Source of the DNA: Candidatus Homeothermus arabinoxylanisolvens | GTDB taxonomy: Bacteria; Bacteroidota; Bacteroidia; Bacteroidales; Muribaculaceae | Direction of reading: 5' to 3' | NCBI GenBank assembly: GCA_001689405.1 | Contig: LUJO01000053.1 | Location: forward strand, 1 to 8,725 | Length of the DNA: 8,725 nucleotides | Shown here: one piece after another, positions 5,983-8,725 of the stretch | Layout of the letters: each line of letters starts with the position of its first letter | How positions within the stretch are numbered: position 1 is the stretch's first letter | Position numbers and translations under genes: made by a program | Notes under the pieces: generated by a model | What the model saw: only the letters and a program-made list of their open reading frames with translations | The model's database searches: none | Told to the model about the DNA's origin: nothing

Positions 5983-7594
5983 GAAGAAAATTGTCATAAG
6001 CATGCTTGTGGCGACATGTTGCATCACGGCATGGGCGTTGCCCGTCGACCGTACTCGTGCTTCATCGACAGCCACTACATTTATCAACAGTGTAAACGGA
6101 GTCAGCCATTCGGTCAGAAGCGTCGAAAGTGTCGACGGAGGCTGCTATATTGTAAACTTCGCTCCGCAGGGATGGGTTATCATTGCTGCCGATGATAATG
6201 TGGAGCCTGTAATCGGTTATTCGCCCGAAGGCAGTCTTAGTCTGGGTTCGGCTCCCGACAATCTGCGATATATGTTTGGCCAGTATAAGAAACTGGTCGT
6301 GACTGCGGCCCGTTCAGGTGCCACTCAGAGGGCATGGGCCGACCCGGTGATGGTACGTTCACGCGCCGGAGCATCGGTGGAGCCGCTTATCAAGATGAAG
6401 TGGAACCAACCGGCCCCGTTCAACAAGTATTGTCCCGGTACGGGCAGCGACAAAGCGCTTGTCGGCTGTGTCGCCGTGGCCATGGGACAGGCCATGAGCG
6501 TACAGCAGTATCCGTCGCGTCCTAAAGGTTCCGTGTCATATGCCGTTGCAGGTTACGGTACACAGCGCATAAACTTTGACAGCGAACGCGCATATAACTG
6601 GGAAGATATTATATCGGGCGCGAACTCATATGACGAGGTTGCCCGTTTCCTCTATCATGCCGGCATGAGTGTGAGGATGAACTACGGTGTAGAAGGATCG
6701 GGTATACCCTCCAATGAGGTCGACCGCATATCCAACGCTCTCCGCGATCATTTCGGTTACGGCAACGACGTGACTTACGTGTGGCGCAGTGCCTATAAAG
6801 GCGACTGGGAGCGGCTTGTGCTTAACGAGCTGAATGCCGGACGAGCCGTCGTATACAATGCCGTGGATACCGATAAAAATGCAGGTCACAGCTTTAATGT
6901 GGACGGATTTGACGGAAACAACAACTTCCATGTCAATTGGGGCTGGGGCGGTAGCGGCGACGGATTTTTCCGTCTCGACAACCTTCGCGACGCTCCATAC
7001 TTCTTTGATGACTACCATGTTATTATTACCGGTATCGGTGCTCCCGACCGTCTGTTGCGCAGTATTACTCTGAGCAATACGGAGATTGAGGAGGGACTTG
7101 GCGCCGGTTCGATTGTCGGCAGCATATTGGTCAACGGCGAGATGCCCTCCGCTTCCATGACATTCAAAGTGCGCGGCATGTACAACGCCTCGACCGATTC
7201 TTATGGCGAGGTACCCTTTACCGTAGAAAACGGCATGTTGAAGACCACGCGCCGACTCGAAACGTCGGAAGGCACCATAGCCGTCGACATCGAGGTTACC
7301 GACGGTGTGAGCGGCGAGTCGCTCGTACAGGGCTTCTCCATCACGGTTATGCCGTGGCGGAGCATTGAAGAAGCCACTTCGTTGTCTTACAACCGCACCA
7401 TGGGCCTGTTTACTATCAAGACGAAGCACAATGTAGCCTATACGATTACCAATCAGGCCGGCGTTAAGCTCGGAGAAGGCGCTATCGAGCCGCTGCCCGA
7501 ACTTACGTTTAATAAAGCCGACCTTTCCGACGGAGTAAACATACTTGAACTCCGGTGCGGCACCGAGGTTAAAAAAATCAAGATTGTAAAATAA
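5981..7594 (+). CDS. Secreted C10-family (streptopain-like) cysteine peptidase with Spi-type propeptide
   Basis: This 537-residue protein is an exported papain-fold endopeptidase. Residues 1-19 are a signal peptide (MKKIVISMLV, cleavage near AWA). Residues about 20-125 resemble the Spi/propeptide region that keeps C10 zymogens inactive (GGCYIVNFAPQGWVIIAADD, then PVIGYSPEG). The catalytic domain, about 128-345, has IKMKWNQPAPFNKYCPG, the nucleophile Cys163 in LVGCVAVAMGQAM, His303 in NAGHSFNVDGF, and the family-typical FHVNWGWGGSGDGFFRL. Residues about 350-450 look beta-rich. The last 70 end in a small domain (YTITNQAGVKLGEGA, then KKIKIVK) that resembles a type IX secretion sorting tail, although I cannot confirm it. 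The downstream lipoprotein gene starts 18 bp later, suggesting an operon. The substrate is unknown; relatives include streptopain and the Bacteroides fragilis Bfp enzymes. Confidence 0.93.
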   Translation: MKKIVISMLVATCCITAWALPVDRTRASSTATTFINSVNGVSHSVRSVESVDGGCYIVNFAPQGWVIIAADDNVEPVIGYSPEGSLSLGSAPDNLRYMFGQYKKLVVTAARSGATQRAWADPVMVRSRAGASVEPLIKMKWNQPAPFNKYCPGTGSDKALVGCVAVAMGQAMSVQQYPSRPKGSVSYAVAGYGTQRINFDSERAYNWEDIISGANSYDEVARFLYHAGMSVRMNYGVEGSGIPSNEVDRISNALRDHFGYGNDVTYVWRSAYKGDWERLVLNELNAGRAVVYNAVDTDKNAGHSFNVDGFDGNNNFHVNWGWGGSGDGFFRLDNLRDAPYFFDDYHVIITGIGAPDRLLRSITLSNTEIEEGLGAGSIVGSILVNGEMPSASMTFKVRGMYNASTDSYGEVPFTVENGMLKTTRRLETSEGTIAVDIEVTDGVSGESLVQGFSITVMPWRSIEEATSLSYNRTMGLFTIKTKHNVAYTITNQAGVKLGEGAIEPLPELTFNKADLSDGVNILELRCGTEVKKIKIVK

Positions 7595-7612
7595 TATAAC
7601 GAATATCCGATT

Positions 7613-8725
7613 ATGAAAAAAATATATATGAACTGCGTGCTTGGGGCGGTAGCGCTGCTGACCGCCATGACCGTGACCGCATGCGGAGGAGGCAAAGAAG
7701 ATAATCCCGACGGCCCCGGACCGGCTCCCGATGACAACAAATCGGTGGCGGTAGGCATAACCACCGAGGTCATAACCAAAGCGCCGGTAGTAATTGAATT
7801 TAACGACGGTGCCGAGATGAACGTATGGGCCAAGACTTACGGACGCATAGACGCTCCCGATATCGTGGCCAATGTCAAGGCGTCGCGTGCTTCGGGCAAG
7901 TGGACTCTGGCTCCGGAAGTACGTATACAACAGGGTCAGAATGCGTTTCTTTATGCGGTGGCTCCGTTCAGTTCGGCCAATACCGACCCTGCCGCCATAC
8001 CCGTAAATATAGCCGATCAGGTCGACCTGCTTTACTCGGGAGAGTATGTGCCCGCCTCGTTCACGACCCATAATGTCAAGCTGAACATGAAGCACGCTCT
8101 CAGTCTTGCCATGTTCAATATTGTGGCTCAGGGCTATTCCGGTACGGGCGCCCTTACTTCGCTTAGTATTGCCGGCGAGCAGGTGTTTACTTCCGGTATC
8201 ATGCACACAGGCACCGGAAAAATCACCGGCAAGGGCAAAGAGCAGTTCACGTTGTCGGTGTCAAAGACCGTAAACGGCGACGGATGGACCTCCGAGTTGC
8301 CGCGTATGTGGGTCATACCTTTCTCGACCAAAGGCAAACCGGCTACTCTTACCGCCACTATCGACGGCAAGACATATGTGGTGAACTTCCCAGAGGTTGA
8401 GATGCGCACAGGCTTCCAGTACAAGTTCCGTCTGGTGCTTACCGATACCGGACTTGTATTTGTACCGGCCATGACTGAAGAGGTGTCGCTTAACGTAGGA
8501 GGCGATGACATGCAGCCCATGGAGGGTTACGGCTTGCTGAGCTTTGACTTCAACGGATCAAACTTTGTTTTCCCCTATTTCACGGGCGATAATGTGTTCG
8601 GGTCTATCCTTTCGGGTAATCATGGCGCCGGCTATGCCATAGGCGGAGCTATGGAGATACCCGATCCGGGTACCAAGCAGGTGGTCGTGGAGACATGGAT
8701 GCATCTAACATTTGAAAAGGGACCC
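7613..8725 (+). CDS. Fimbrillin-family (Mfa-like) lipoprotein with LamG-like C-terminal region, partial
   Basis: The frame is open through 371 residues to the right edge. MKKIYMNCVLGAVALLTAM and the lipobox VTAC give a lipidated Cys24, followed by a flexible acidic, proline-rich linker (GGGKEDNPDGPGPAPDD). An acidic stretch after the cysteine may favour surface export, though it is displaced from the usual +2 position. Residues about 45-285 fit the fimbrillin/Mfa-like fold: HALSLAMFNIVAQG at 161-174, RMWVIPF at 231-237, and DGKTYVVNFPEVEMRTGFQYKFRLVL at 251-276. From about 308 a new module begins (LSFDFNGSNFVFP, later GGAMEIPDPGTKQVVVETWM) that resembles the start of a LamG/concanavalin-like domain. 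It is probably a surface adhesin or fimbrial accessory or tip protein. The final residues from Met363 lie in the terminal inverted repeat, so the natural C-terminus is not visible. Confidence 0.8.
   Translation, partial: MKKIYMNCVLGAVALLTAMTVTACGGGKEDNPDGPGPAPDDNKSVAVGITTEVITKAPVVIEFNDGAEMNVWAKTYGRIDAPDIVANVKASRASGKWTLAPEVRIQQGQNAFLYAVAPFSSANTDPAAIPVNIADQVDLLYSGEYVPASFTTHNVKLNMKHALSLAMFNIVAQGYSGTGALTSLSIAGEQVFTSGIMHTGTGKITGKGKEQFTLSVSKTVNGDGWTSELPRMWVIPFSTKGKPATLTATIDGKTYVVNFPEVEMRTGFQYKFRLVLTDTGLVFVPAMTEEVSLNVGGDDMQPMEGYGLLSFDFNGSNFVFPYFTGDNVFGSILSGNHGAGYAIGGAMEIPDPGTKQVVVETWMHLTFEKGP
8699..8723. repeat. Right arm of 25-bp perfect terminal inverted repeat
   Basis: This is an exact reverse complement of 1-25. 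Here it lies on the plus strand inside the fimbrillin-type gene and encodes M363-H-L-T-F-E-K-G, in the same codon phase as the minus-strand copy in the sensor gene. Upstream sequence diverges immediately: TGG precedes it here and TAC precedes it in the other gene. Two further bases (CC) follow to the window end, so the shared sequence may extend past both edges. Confidence 0.9.

Noticed and set aside
6626..8206. Long minus-strand open frame (526 codons) antisense to the protease and lipoprotein genes
   Set aside because: It crosses two well-supported plus-strand genes, shows no family motifs, and is explained by codon bias of the opposite strand.
1..8725. CRISPR array, tRNA, rRNA or recombinase gene
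   Set aside because: No regularly spaced repeats, no tRNA-like cloverleaf or rRNA segments, and no integrase or transposase motifs were seen on either strand.

Overview
This window looks like Bacteroidales DNA, most likely from a gut commensal. Coding regions are moderately GC-rich and intergenic DNA is AT-rich. Start codons lack Shine-Dalgarno sequences. The gene content (beta-propeller sensor regulator, paired GH51 arabinofuranosidases, C10 cysteine peptidase, fimbrillin-type lipoprotein) is typical of Bacteroides, Prevotella, Muribaculaceae and relatives. I cannot place the genus; no rRNA, tRNA or marker gene is present.

Left half, an arabinan/arabinoxylan utilisation fragment: the minus strand of 1-862 encodes the N-terminal part of a periplasmic two-component-regulator-propeller sensor, probably a hybrid two-component system, cut by the left edge. 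A 315-bp AT-rich divergent intergenic region follows. Two exported GH51 alpha-L-arabinofuranosidases of different subtypes (1178-3172 and 3204-4772) lie 31 bp apart. The regulator would plausibly sense arabino-oligosaccharides and switch on the two enzymes.

Middle: a minus-strand YbhN/UPF0104-type polytopic membrane protein (4729-5784) converges on the second GH51 gene, and the two coding regions overlap by 44 bp.

Right half: a secreted C10 (streptopain-like) cysteine peptidase (5981-7594) is followed 18 bp later by a fimbrillin-family lipoprotein (7613 to the right edge) whose C-terminal part looks like a LamG/concanavalin-like domain. The pair could be an operon in which the protease processes a surface adhesin; that link is inference.

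Two observations stand out. First, the window begins and ends with the same 25-bp sequence in inverted orientation (1-25 and 8699-8723). It lies inside two unrelated genes, is read in the same codon phase in both, and is AT-rich relative to both. It could be an inversion crossover site, the edge of a repeated mobile element at both ends, or an assembly junction. Second, a G9/C9 homopolymer at 829-837 lies just inside the start of the sensor-regulator gene and separates its only nearby ATG from the sensor frame by one base, so a C10 version would join them. This is a candidate phase-variation switch.
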